DNA from: Gordonia sp. (in: high G+C Gram-positive bacteria)
Lineage (GTDB): Bacteria > Actinomycetota > Actinomycetes > Mycobacteriales > Mycobacteriaceae
Direction of reading: 5' to 3'
Assembly (NCBI GenBank): GCA_030152405.1
Contig: JASLJL010000354.1
Coordinates: 1-5,389, forward strand
DNA length: 5,389 nt
The position numbers and the translations under genes are program-made. Of the stretch, positions 1-5,362 are shown in pieces. How positions within the stretch are numbered: position 1 is the stretch's first letter; each line of letters starts with the position of its first letter. The notes below the pieces were generated by a model. That model was not told the origin of the DNA. It was given only the letters and a program-made list of their open reading frames with translations, and ran no database searches.

Positions 1-2
1 TC

Positions 3-44
3 CAGACGGCCCCGCGTCCAGCACCATGGACGCGGGGCCGTCTG
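3..44. terminator. Perfect 18-bp hairpin, probable terminator of an upstream gene
   Basis: Bases 3-20 pair perfectly with bases 27-44 around a 6-base loop (gcacca). The stem is very GC-rich and long enough to stop RNA polymerase or protect a 3' end. The T-tract after it is poor (gcttgtcg), so on the + strand it is a non-canonical terminator of the kind common in high-GC actinobacteria. The gene it serves lies left of the window, and its strand cannot be judged. It insulates the promoter of the SRPBCC gene that follows. Confidence 0.75.
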
Positions 45-58
45 CTTGTCGTGGGGCC

Positions 59-89
59 GGAACTTCGTCGCGGGAGCCGACGTTAGGAT
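59..89 (+). promoter_or_regulatory. Candidate ECF-sigma-type promoter, overlapped by a SigA-like -10
   Basis: GGAACT at 59-64 and CGTT at 81-84 are separated by exactly 16 bases. This fits the GGAAC / GTT pattern known for mycobacterial SigE/SigH-class stress promoters. A SigA-like -10 hexamer TAGGAT (TANNNT class) overlaps at 84-89, without a good -35 at the usual distance. Either reading gives a short leader of about 25-30 bases before the SRPBCC start at 121. The element sits between the upstream hairpin and that gene, where its promoter is expected. The match is by eye against remembered consensus sequences. Confidence 0.4.
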
Positions 90-120
90 GACTCGTCTCC
101 TACTTGGAAGAGGAAGTCTG

Positions 121-561
121 ATGAGCGAAGTCCGCCACGAAGCCGTCACCACCGCGCCCCGCGAGAAGCTGTTCGCCTACGTCGACGACTACAAGAACGT
201 CCCCGAGTACATGCTCGGTGTGACCCGGTTCGAGCCGACCACCGATGTCGTCCAGGGCAAGGGCTCGGTCTTCGACGCCGCGTTGAAGGTGGGGCCGAAG
301 GAGCTCAAGTCGACCGTCGAATGCACGGAGTGGGTCGAGAACGAGCTGATCAAGCTCGAATCGGTGAAGGGTTTCGGGGCCAACACCGAGTGGGCGTTCC
401 GGGACGGCGACGAGCCCGGCACCACGGTTCTGAGCGTCGTCTTCGACTTCACTCTCCCCGGAGGTCTCACGGGCAAGGTTCTCGGCGGTCTGATCGGTCC
501 CTTCGCGGAGCAGGCCGTCAAGCACATCGAATCCAAGATCCGCGCCGCCGTCGAGGCCTGA
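121..561 (+). CDS. SRPBCC-fold (polyketide cyclase/dehydrase-like) protein, copy A
   Basis: This is a 146-residue cytoplasmic protein with no signal peptide or membrane segment. Length and layout fit the SRPBCC (START/Bet v 1-like) superfamily: an N-terminal strand, a short helix-helix segment in which FAYVDDY (18-24) and NVPEYM (26-31) stand out, a run of beta strands with T-W and D-F patterns (about 33-110), and a C-terminal amphipathic helix after LPGG (112-115) to the end. Such proteins bind a hydrophobic ligand in a cavity; some are aromatase/cyclases, many are uncharacterised. The ligand cannot be told here. ATG 121 is preferred over an in-frame TTG at 46 because GAAGAGGAAG (107-116) lies just upstream, the paralogue at 1276 starts at the same aligned residue, and the candidate promoter lies between 46 and 121. 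It is about 53% identical by eye to the second SRPBCC protein. It is probably monocistronic, with strong hairpins on both sides. Confidence 0.85.
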   Translation: MSEVRHEAVTTAPREKLFAYVDDYKNVPEYMLGVTRFEPTTDVVQGKGSVFDAALKVGPKELKSTVECTEWVENELIKLESVKGFGANTEWAFRDGDEPGTTVLSVVFDFTLPGGLTGKVLGGLIGPFAEQAVKHIESKIRAAVEA

Positions 562-595
562 TCTGGGCCCGTCATGGGCATTCCGCGGCATTCAC

Positions 596-631
596 CGACA
601 AACGAGGCATGCATGCATGCCTCGTTTGTCG
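596..631. terminator. Perfect 36-bp palindrome, bidirectional terminator between convergent genes
   Basis: Bases 596-613 are the exact reverse complement of 614-631. As RNA it folds into a 16-bp stem (596-611 with 616-631) and a 4-base loop. It lies 34 bases after the SRPBCC stop and 34 bases before the stop of the opposing membrane-protein gene, so it can serve both transcripts. The outer stem has ACAAACG on one side and CGTTTGT on the other, giving each strand a weak T-rich end. The core (607-620) is an unbroken purine-pyrimidine alternation made of repeated GCAT. Confidence 0.85.
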
Positions 632-665
632 TCGAGTACCGCGTTCAGCTGGAACTGGCGTCGAG

Positions 666-1016
666 TCAGAGCTCTCCGTTGACGCGCGCGGCCTGCTTGA
701 TACGAGAGAGTTCGTTGATGTTCCGCACCATCGTCACCCAGTTGTAGATCAGGAATGACAGGACACCCCACCAGCCGAAGAGCAGGCAGTGAGTCTGAGC
801 CTTCCAGAAGGCGGATCGGATCTCCGGGTAGGTCCCCGTCGTCTGCACCGGCGTGGTCTGAGCGATGATCAGCATGCCGGTCTCTTTCCGGAACACGGCG
901 GTGTACACGGCCGGGGCGGTGGAGTAGCCGGCGTGCGCCGATGGCAACGGCGCACCGTACGGCGGTTGATTCGCGGGAGGGTAGCCGTACGGCTGGGGAT
1001 TCGATGGATAGGTCAT
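666..1016 (-). CDS. Small Pro/Tyr-rich single-pass membrane protein, function unknown
   Basis: This is a 116-residue protein. Residues 1-32 are rich in Pro, Tyr, Gly and Asn (PYGYPPANQPPYG at 9-21), a low-complexity cytoplasmic tail common on small actinobacterial membrane proteins. Residues 36-75 form a soluble segment (VYTAVFRKETG, then TTGTYPEIRSAFWKAQTH). One strong hydrophobic segment at about 76-98 contains GWWG (81-84), followed by a basic stretch (VRNINELSRIKQAAR). I recall a similar THxLLxGWW arrangement in unnamed actinobacterial proteins, but cannot attach a function. The ribosome binding site is weak (GAGAG, 9 bases before the ATG). The gene points against the SRPBCC gene on its left and away from the one on its right. 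Codon use and composition look native. Confidence is high that it is a gene and low on any role. Confidence 0.75.
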   Translation of the reverse strand: MTYPSNPQPYGYPPANQPPYGAPLPSAHAGYSTAPAVYTAVFRKETGMLIIAQTTPVQTTGTYPEIRSAFWKAQTHCLLFGWWGVLSFLIYNWVTMVRNINELSRIKQAARVNGEL

Positions 1017-1040
1017 CGGACATCGCTCTCGTCAGGTGGA

Positions 1041-1058
1041 AGTCCGGCAGTGGACTGC
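1041..1058. repeat. Two overlapping short inverted repeats upstream of the membrane-protein gene
   Basis: AGTCC (1041-1045) is complementary to GGACT (1052-1056), and GCAGT (1047-1051) is complementary to ACTGC (1054-1058), with only GG between the second pair. The two dyads share bases. They lie just downstream of a possible -10 for the leftward gene, where an operator or leader structure could sit. The arms are short enough to occur by chance. Confidence 0.3.
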
Positions 1059-1061
1059 GCA

Positions 1062-1067
1062 ACGCTA
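1062..1067 (-). promoter_or_regulatory. Possible -10 element for the membrane-protein gene
   Basis: Read on the minus strand this is TAGCGT, a TANNNT-class -10, preceded by GT. The start codon is about 45 bases downstream. No convincing -35 is visible; GGGACG lies at a plausible distance but matches TTGACA poorly. It is offered only because this is the one reasonable -10 in the leftward half of the divergent region. Confidence 0.25.
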
Positions 1068-1103
1068 ACCCGGTCGGACCTTCTCGTCCCTTCGTTGAAC
1101 GAC

Positions 1104-1134
1104 GATCTCACCTCGCGGACAGTCGCGGGATCTC
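1104..1134. repeat. Nested direct repeats in the divergent intergenic region
   Basis: GATCTC occurs at 1104-1109 and 1129-1134 and encloses two copies of TCGCGG at 1113-1118 and 1123-1128. The inner copies are exactly 10 bases apart, one helical turn. Tandem sites on one helical face are typical of cooperative regulator binding, but the words are short and GC-rich, so chance remains likely. A small dyad, TCGTT-g-AACGA, lies just to the left at 1092-1102. Confidence 0.3.
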
Positions 1135-1179
1135 CGGACCGGTGTGGCTGGCCGTTCGCCGGCGATGAGCAACCCAACG

Positions 1180-1208
1180 TGGACCGTGCCATCGGTCCAT
1201 GGCATTGT
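1180..1208 (+). promoter_or_regulatory. Weak promoter candidate overlaid with two interleaved inverted repeats
   Basis: TGGACC (1180-1185) and CATTGT (1203-1208) are 17 bases apart and resemble weak SigA -35 and -10 hexamers for the second SRPBCC gene. Overlying them is a compact A-B-A'-B' arrangement: GGACCG (1181-1186), TGCCAT (1187-1192), CGGTCC (1193-1198) and ATGGCA (1199-1204). The first pairs with the third and the second with the fourth, with no spare bases. As DNA this could be a double operator. As RNA the two hairpins would exclude one another. The repeats are directly visible; the promoter reading is weak. Confidence 0.35.
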
Positions 1209-1220
1209 GGTCTACGCAAC

Positions 1221-1244
1221 ATCGGGCACACCCTCGTGCCCGAT
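1221..1244 (+). promoter_or_regulatory. 9-bp inverted repeat just upstream of the second SRPBCC gene
   Basis: ATCGGGCAC (1221-1229) is the perfect reverse complement of GTGCCCGAT (1236-1244), with a 6-base loop (accctc). It ends 21 bases before the AGGAGG ribosome binding site at 1266-1271. It could be an operator or a hairpin in the mRNA leader. It is not a terminator for this gene, since no other gene lies upstream on the + strand within reach and there is no T-tract. Confidence 0.5.
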
Positions 1245-1275
1245 CATCCGGAGCAGTCGACAACCAGGAGGACAC

Positions 1276-1725
1276 ATGCCGGGCGTGCGCCACACCGTGA
1301 CCACACCGACCCCGCGTGAGGAGGTGTTCGCCTACGTCGACGACTACCGGAACGTGCCGGAGTGGATGTTCGGCGTCACGCGGTTCACCCCGGTCACCGA
1401 ACAGACGTCCGGAGTAGGCGCCACGTACGACGCGACCATGCGGATCGGCCCCAAGAACCTCAAGTCGACCCTGCGCGTCACCGAATGGGAGGAGGGCCGA
1501 GTGCTTGTCCTCACCTCGATCGCCGGATTCGACGTTCAGACGGGCTGGCGCTTCGCCGACGGCGACGACGGGACGACCGCGGTCGACGTCAACTTCGACT
1601 ACGAACTGCCCGGAGGTCTCGCGGGTCGAGCGCTCGGCGCGATCATCGAGCCCGTGGTGGGCCAGGCGATCAAGCAGACGGAGAACGCGCTGCGTGCGGC
1701 GGTGGAGTCCGAGTCCGTCTCCTGA
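1276..1725 (+). CDS. SRPBCC-fold (polyketide cyclase/dehydrase-like) protein, copy B
   Basis: This 149-residue protein is a paralogue of the SRPBCC protein at 121-561. By eye about 77 of 146 aligned positions are identical, with one single-residue gap near residue 98. The best-conserved block is FAYVDDYRNVPEWM (18-31) followed by GVTRF (33-37). GPK and LKST (58-65) and LPGGL (111-115) are also shared. Strands between about 70 and 108 have diverged most, and these line the ligand cavity in this fold, so the two copies may bind different ligands. ATG 1276 is chosen because a perfect AGGAGG (1266-1271) precedes it and because it aligns with copy A. An in-frame GTG at 1144 would add 44 residues of unlikely composition. 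The tail ESESVS is unique to this copy. Role and ligand are unknown. Confidence 0.88.
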   Translation: MPGVRHTVTTPTPREEVFAYVDDYRNVPEWMFGVTRFTPVTEQTSGVGATYDATMRIGPKNLKSTLRVTEWEEGRVLVLTSIAGFDVQTGWRFADGDDGTTAVDVNFDYELPGGLAGRALGAIIEPVVGQAIKQTENALRAAVESESVS

Positions 1726-1754
1726 GCCGACGACCGTCGGTCCGACAAAGAGAA

Positions 1755-1792
1755 AAGAGCGGGTGGCCCTCCCGAAGGGGCCACCCGCTCTT
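1755..1792. terminator. 15-bp hairpin with A-rich and T-rich flanks, bidirectional intrinsic terminator
   Basis: AAGAGCGGGTGGCCC (1755-1769) pairs perfectly with 1778-1792 around an 8-base loop. The left flank is A-rich (acaaagagaaaag) and the right side ends cttctc, so both strands carry a usable, if imperfect, T-rich end. It starts 29 bases after the stop of SRPBCC copy B and ends 15 bases before the stop of the convergent protease gene, so it should end both transcripts. Confidence 0.88.
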
Positions 1793-1807
1793 CTCGTGCG
1801 ATGCCGG

Positions 1808-2476
1808 TCAGGCGACCTTGAAGTTGCCGTATCCCTGACGCGCGAGACGATCCACGATCGTCTTCGACGACGTGCCGGTCTCGGGGCCGAGGCAGGCGAG
1901 GAAGTAGTACGCGTTCACCATGCCGACGAGGCGATTGCCGACGACGACCGGGCTGCCGGAGTCGCCCTCGATGACGCACATCTGGCTGAAGTGGCTCTGA
2001 CCGTCGGAGAACCAGGTCACGCCACAGGTCTTGCCGGTGGTGCGACCGGTCTTGCACAGCACGGTCGGGAAGGCGACCGGGCGGGTGTCGATCGAGCGGA
2101 TCGTCACACCGCCGACGGAGCGGACGGGCGCGACGCGGGCCGAGTCCAGGCGGATGATCGCGATGTCGACGTCAGACGCGCTGTACACGATCGTGCCGAT
2201 CTGTCCGCGCTGTTGGTAACGCTCCGAGAGCACGCGCTGACCTGGCCGACCGCAGTGGCCTGCGGTGACAGCGATCAGTTGGCCCTTGTGCGAGCCCGAG
2301 GCGGGGCGACCCACCGTCGTCACCGTGCACGCGGCAGCGGAGTTGCCGTCCTTGAGGACCAGGATGCCCGAGCCGCCGCCGAGCGGGACCTTGGGCGCGG
2401 CGTCGGCGTTGCCGACACCCACAAGCGACGACACCATCGCCGCCACGACGGCGAGAACCACCATCAGTTTTTTCAT
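1808..2476 (-). CDS. Secreted trypsin-like serine protease (S1 / chymotrypsin fold)
   Basis: This is a 222-residue exported endopeptidase. MKK followed by a hydrophobic run (4-21) and a likely signal peptidase I site at ADA-AP (after residue 26) form a Sec signal peptide. The catalytic triad is visible: His74 in VTAGHC, Asp104 in DVDIAII, and Ser173 in GDSGSP. Six cysteines (50, 75, 141, 151, 167, 195) could form three disulfides: 50-75 brackets the histidine loop, 141-151 encloses GRTTGKT as in streptogrisin-like enzymes, and 167-195 lies around the active serine. Unlike streptogrisins there is almost no room for a propeptide between signal and catalytic domain. ATG 2476 is chosen over ATG 2530 because it begins the signal peptide directly and has GGAG 7 bases upstream. 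The usual GDSGGP is GDSGSP here. The substrate is unknown. Confidence 0.88.
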   Translation of the reverse strand: MKKLMVVLAVVAAMVSSLVGVGNADAAPKVPLGGGSGILVLKDGNSAAACTVTTVGRPASGSHKGQLIAVTAGHCGRPGQRVLSERYQQRGQIGTIVYSASDVDIAIIRLDSARVAPVRSVGGVTIRSIDTRPVAFPTVLCKTGRTTGKTCGVTWFSDGQSHFSQMCVIEGDSGSPVVVGNRLVGMVNAYYFLACLGPETGTSSKTIVDRLARQGYGNFKVA

Positions 2477-2533
2477 GTTCAACTCCACTCGCGTTCTTCG
2501 AAAGACCCCCACGGTCACGCCGCAGACCATCCC

Positions 2534-2539
2534 ACCTTA
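2534..2539 (-). promoter_or_regulatory. Possible -10 element for the protease gene
   Basis: Read on the minus strand this is TAAGGT, a TANNNT-class -10, about 58 bases before the chosen start. No good -35 is seen. If used, transcription would begin at about 2527, at or inside the alternative ATG at 2530, which supports the downstream start at 2476. Confidence 0.3.
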
Positions 2540-2589
2540 AACACACCGACCGCGCTCACCCCAGGCCGGAAACGGACACCCAGGGGGTC

Positions 2590-2619
2590 GTGACTCAATC
2601 GATACGCCGACCGTAATGT
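2590..2619 (+). promoter_or_regulatory. Candidate upstream SigA-like promoter of serA
   Basis: GTGACT (2590-2595, four of six matches to TTGACA) and TAATGT (2614-2619, TANNNT class) are 18 bases apart. Transcription would start near 2626, giving a leader of about 130 bases before the serA GTG. It lies in the gap between serA and the divergent protease gene. Confidence 0.35.
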
Positions 2620-2664
2620 ATCCGCCGGTGCGTGTCGGCCGCCACAATCGCTGATGGGCGGGTA

Positions 2665-2692
2665 TGAGCACACGGTCGTGGGCCTCTAGAAT
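2665..2692 (+). promoter_or_regulatory. Candidate proximal SigA-like promoter of serA
   Basis: TAGAAT at 2687-2692 matches the TATAAT consensus at five of six positions and is the best -10 in the region. The -35 is weak: TGAGCA (2665-2670) sits 16 bases upstream. Transcription would start near 2699, leaving a leader of about 60 bases. This lies downstream of an in-frame ATG at 2664, so transcripts from here could only use the GTG at 2760. Confidence 0.5.
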
Positions 2693-2759
2693 CGGGTTGC
2701 TGAATCGACTCGCGACATCGATCGACGGTGTCCACAACCCCGAGAATCTGGAGAACACT

Positions 2760-4355
2760 GTGACCGATGCCGGCCGCCCAGTCGTCCTGATCGCCGACAA
2801 GCTCGCCCCCTCGACCGTCGAAGCACTCGGCGGCGACGTCGAGGTGCGCTGGGTCGACGGCCCGGACCGCCCGAAGCTCCTCGAGGCCGTCGTCGACGCG
2901 GACGCGATCCTCGTCCGCTCCGCCACCACGGTCGACGCCGAGGTTCTCGACGCGGGCAAGAAGCTGAAGATCATCGCCCGTGCAGGCGTCGGACTCGACA
3001 ACGTCGACGTCCCCGCAGCGACCTCCCGCGGCGTCATGGTCGTCAACGCGCCGACCTCCAACATCCACTCGGCGGCCGAGCACGCCGTCGCGCTGCTCAT
3101 GTCGACTGCGCGTCAGGTGCCCGCCGCCGACGCCACGCTGCGTGAGCACACGTGGAAGCGCTCGTCGTTCTCCGGCGTCGAGCTCTTCGACAAGACCGTC
3201 GGCGTCGTCGGACTCGGTCGCATCGGCCAGCTCGCCGCCGCACGTCTCGCCGCTTTCGAGACTCACGTCATCGCGTACGACCCCTACGTGTCGGCAGCGC
3301 GCGCAGCGCAGCTCGGCATCGAGCTGGTCACCCTCGACGAACTCCTCGAGCGTGCCGACTTCATCACCATTCACCTGCCCAAGACCAAGGAGACCGCGGG
3401 TCTCATCGGCGCGGAGCAGCTGAAGAAGGTCAAGAAGGACGTCATCATCGTCAACGCCGCCCGTGGCGGACTGATCGACGAGCAGGCTCTCGCCGACGCC
3501 ATCACCGAAGGCCGCGTCCGCGGCGCCGGACTCGACGTGTTCGACACCGAGCCCTGCACCGACTCGCCGCTGTTCGAGCTCCCGCAGGTCGTCGTCACCC
3601 CGCACCTCGGCGCCTCGACCGCCGAAGCTCAGGACCGCGCAGGCACCGACGTCGCTAAGAGCGTTCAGCTCGCCCTCGCAGGCCACTTCGTGCCCGACGC
3701 GGTCAACATCACCGGTGGACCCGTCGACGACGAGGTCGCGCCGTGGCTCGAACTGTCCCGCAAGCTCGGCGTCCTCGCGGGCGTCGTCGCAGGCGGCATG
3801 CCGACCAACCTCACCGTCGAGGTGCGCGGCGAGCTCGCCGCCAACCCCGTCGACGTGCTCGGCCTCTCGGCGGTCCGCGGCCTCTTCTCGGCAGTCGTCG
3901 ATGAGCCGGTCACGTTCGTCAACGCCCCGGCCGTCGCCAGCGAGCGCGGCGTGAGCCACGAGGTGGTCACCGAGTCCGAGAGCCCCAACCACCGCAGCCA
4001 GGTGGATGTGAAGGCCGTGTTCGCCGACGGCAGCACCGTCAACGTCGCGGGCACGCTCACCGGACCGCGCCAGGTCCAGAAGATCGTCAACGTGAACGGC
4101 CGCAACCTCGACCTCCGTGCCGAGGGCCGCAACCTCCTGATCAGCTACGCCGACCAGCCGGGCACGCTCGGCAAGATCGGTTCGCTGCTGGGTGACGGCG
4201 GTGTCGACATCGTCGCCGCCGCTCTGGCTCAGGACGCCGACGGCGAAGGCGCCACCATGCTGCTCCGCGTGGACCGCGAGCTCGACGACGCGCTGCTCGG
4301 CGCGATCGGCGACGCCGTCTCCGCGACCCTCATCAAGCAGGTGGATCTCTCGTGA
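2760..4355 (+). CDS. serA: D-3-phosphoglycerate dehydrogenase, long actinobacterial type
   Basis: It oxidises 3-phosphoglycerate to 3-phosphohydroxypyruvate with NAD, the first step of serine synthesis in the cytoplasm. From GTG 2760 it has 531 residues, close to about 528 for M. tuberculosis SerA. Residues 1-100 and about 287-318 form the substrate domain; 100-286 is the NAD Rossmann domain with GLGRIG (151-156); catalytic Arg235 (NAARGG), Glu264 (TEP) and His282 (PHLGAST) are present. About 319-456 is the intervening allosteric domain, keeping the basic set Lys441, Arg448, Arg453; about 457-531 is the ACT domain. GTG 2760 is chosen for GGAG 6 bases upstream, the family length, and a likely promoter inside the alternative ATG 2664 extension (32 extra residues). 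Tyr463 and Asp465 match the known serine contacts, but the third, Asn in M. tuberculosis, is Asp483. It overlaps leuB by 4 bases. Confidence 0.97.
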   Translation: MTDAGRPVVLIADKLAPSTVEALGGDVEVRWVDGPDRPKLLEAVVDADAILVRSATTVDAEVLDAGKKLKIIARAGVGLDNVDVPAATSRGVMVVNAPTSNIHSAAEHAVALLMSTARQVPAADATLREHTWKRSSFSGVELFDKTVGVVGLGRIGQLAAARLAAFETHVIAYDPYVSAARAAQLGIELVTLDELLERADFITIHLPKTKETAGLIGAEQLKKVKKDVIIVNAARGGLIDEQALADAITEGRVRGAGLDVFDTEPCTDSPLFELPQVVVTPHLGASTAEAQDRAGTDVAKSVQLALAGHFVPDAVNITGGPVDDEVAPWLELSRKLGVLAGVVAGGMPTNLTVEVRGELAANPVDVLGLSAVRGLFSAVVDEPVTFVNAPAVASERGVSHEVVTESESPNHRSQVDVKAVFADGSTVNVAGTLTGPRQVQKIVNVNGRNLDLRAEGRNLLISYADQPGTLGKIGSLLGDGGVDIVAAALAQDADGEGATMLLRVDRELDDALLGAIGDAVSATLIKQVDLS

Positions 4356-5362
4356 AGCTGGCTGTCATCGGCGGTGACGGCATCGGTCCCGAGGTCACCG
4401 CAGAAGCGCTGAAGGTGCTCCGCAAGCTGCACCCCGATGTGACGACCACCGAGTACGACTTCGGCGCCCGCCGCTACCACGCGACCGGCGAACTCCTCAC
4501 CGACGAGGACGTGGCGTCCCTGCGCGAGCACGACGCGATTCTCCTCGGCGCGATCGGCGACCCGTCGGTCCCGTCCGGCGTCCTGGAACGCGGTTTCCTG
4601 CTGAAGCTGCGCTTCATCCTGGATCACCACGTGAACCTGCGGCCGTCGATCCTGTTCGACGGCGTGAAGTCTCCGCTCGCGGGCGACCCGAAGATCGACT
4701 TCATCGTCGTGCGTGAGGGGACCGAGGGGCCGTACACGGGCAACGGCGGCGCGATTCGCGTCGGCACGCCCAACGAGGTCGCGACTGAGGTGAGCGTCAA
4801 CACGCGCTTCGGCATCGAGCGCGTGGTCCGTGACGCCTTCGCCCGCGCCCAGGCGCGTGGCAAGAAGCTCACGCTGGTCCACAAGAACAACGTCCTCACG
4901 TTCGCCGGCTCCATGTGGGCGCGGACTGTCGACGAGGTCGGCACGGAGTTCCCGGACGTCGTGACCGACTACCTGCACATCGATGCGGCGACCATCTTCA
5001 TGGTCACCGACCCGGGTCGCTTCGACGTGATCGTCACCGACAACCTGTTCGGCGACATCATCACCGACCTCGCGGCAGCGGTGTCGGGCGGCATCGGTCT
5101 CGCCGCGTCGGGCAACATCGACGCGACGCGCACCAGCCCGTCCATGTTCGAACCGGTGCACGGCAGCGCGCCCGACATCGCCGGCAAGAACATCGCCGAC
5201 CCGACGGCCGCCATCCTGTCGGTCGCGTTGCTCCTGCGTCACCTCGGTGACGACGAGGGCGCGGCTCGCGTGGAGAAGGCCGTCGCGTCCGACGTCGCCT
5301 CGCGCGGCGAGAACCGGGGTTCTACCACCGAGGTGGGCGACCGCATCCTCGCGCTGGTCTGA
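4352..5362 (+). CDS. leuB: 3-isopropylmalate dehydrogenase
   Basis: It oxidatively decarboxylates 3-isopropylmalate to 2-oxoisocaproate with NAD, a late step of leucine synthesis; the fold is that of isocitrate/isopropylmalate dehydrogenases and the enzyme is usually a dimer. The 336 residues match the actinobacterial form. GDGIGPEV (8-15) opens the protein. Substrate and catalytic residues are in place: Arg87, Arg97, Arg121, Tyr128, Lys178 and Asp211. The family signature runs from NLFGD (231-235) to GGIGL (246-250), with metal-binding Asp235 and Asp239. The NAD-binding loop begins [12 protein letters not shown] (267-278). The GTG start overlaps the serA TGA as GTGA, with AGGTGGA (4339-4345) 6 bases upstream, so translation is probably coupled to serA. 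No odd features or missing key residues are seen. Confidence 0.97.
   Translation: MKLAVIGGDGIGPEVTAEALKVLRKLHPDVTTTEYDFGARRYHATGELLTDEDVASLREHDAILLGAIGDPSVPSGVLERGFLLKLRFILDHHVNLRPSILFDGVKSPLAGDPKIDFIVVREGTEGPYTGNGGAIRVGTPNEVATEVSVNTRFGIERVVRDAFARAQARGKKLTLVHKNNVLTFAGSMWARTVDEVGTEFPDVVTDYLHIDAATIFMVTDPGRFDVIVTDNLFGDIITDLAAAVSGGIGLAASGNIDATRTSPSMFEPVHGSAPDIAGKNIADPTAAILSVALLLRHLGDDEGAARVEKAVASDVASRGENRGSTTEVGDRILALV

Noticed and set aside
46..120. N-terminal extension of SRPBCC copy A from TTG 46
   Set aside because: It begins 2 bases after the upstream hairpin, has no ribosome binding site, overlaps the likely promoter, and is not matched by copy B.
1144..1275. N-terminal extension of SRPBCC copy B from GTG 1144
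   Set aside because: It contains the inverted repeats, has no family match, and ignores the perfect AGGAGG before ATG 1276.
2477..2530. Extension of the protease from the ATG at 2530
   Set aside because: It would put 18 residues, including several arginines, before MKK and spoil an ordinary signal peptide. A good GGAG precedes the inner ATG.
1505..2593. A 362-residue open frame on the plus strand across copy B, the terminator and the protease
   Set aside because: It would read through a strong terminator and two well-supported genes in another frame or strand. Its composition is that of out-of-frame GC-rich DNA.
2693..2759. Leader peptide or leucine attenuator before serA-leuB
   Set aside because: No short frame rich in Leu or Ser codons and no terminator/antiterminator pair is visible in the leader.
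2595..3992. A 465-residue open frame on the minus strand across serA
   Set aside because: It is antisense to a clear serA, its protein is a low-information mix of Asp, Glu, Arg and Gly typical of the reverse strand of GC-rich genes, and it has no recognisable domain.
4229..5242. A 337-residue open frame on the minus strand across leuB
   Set aside because: It is a reverse-strand shadow of leuB with the same biased composition and no recognisable motif.
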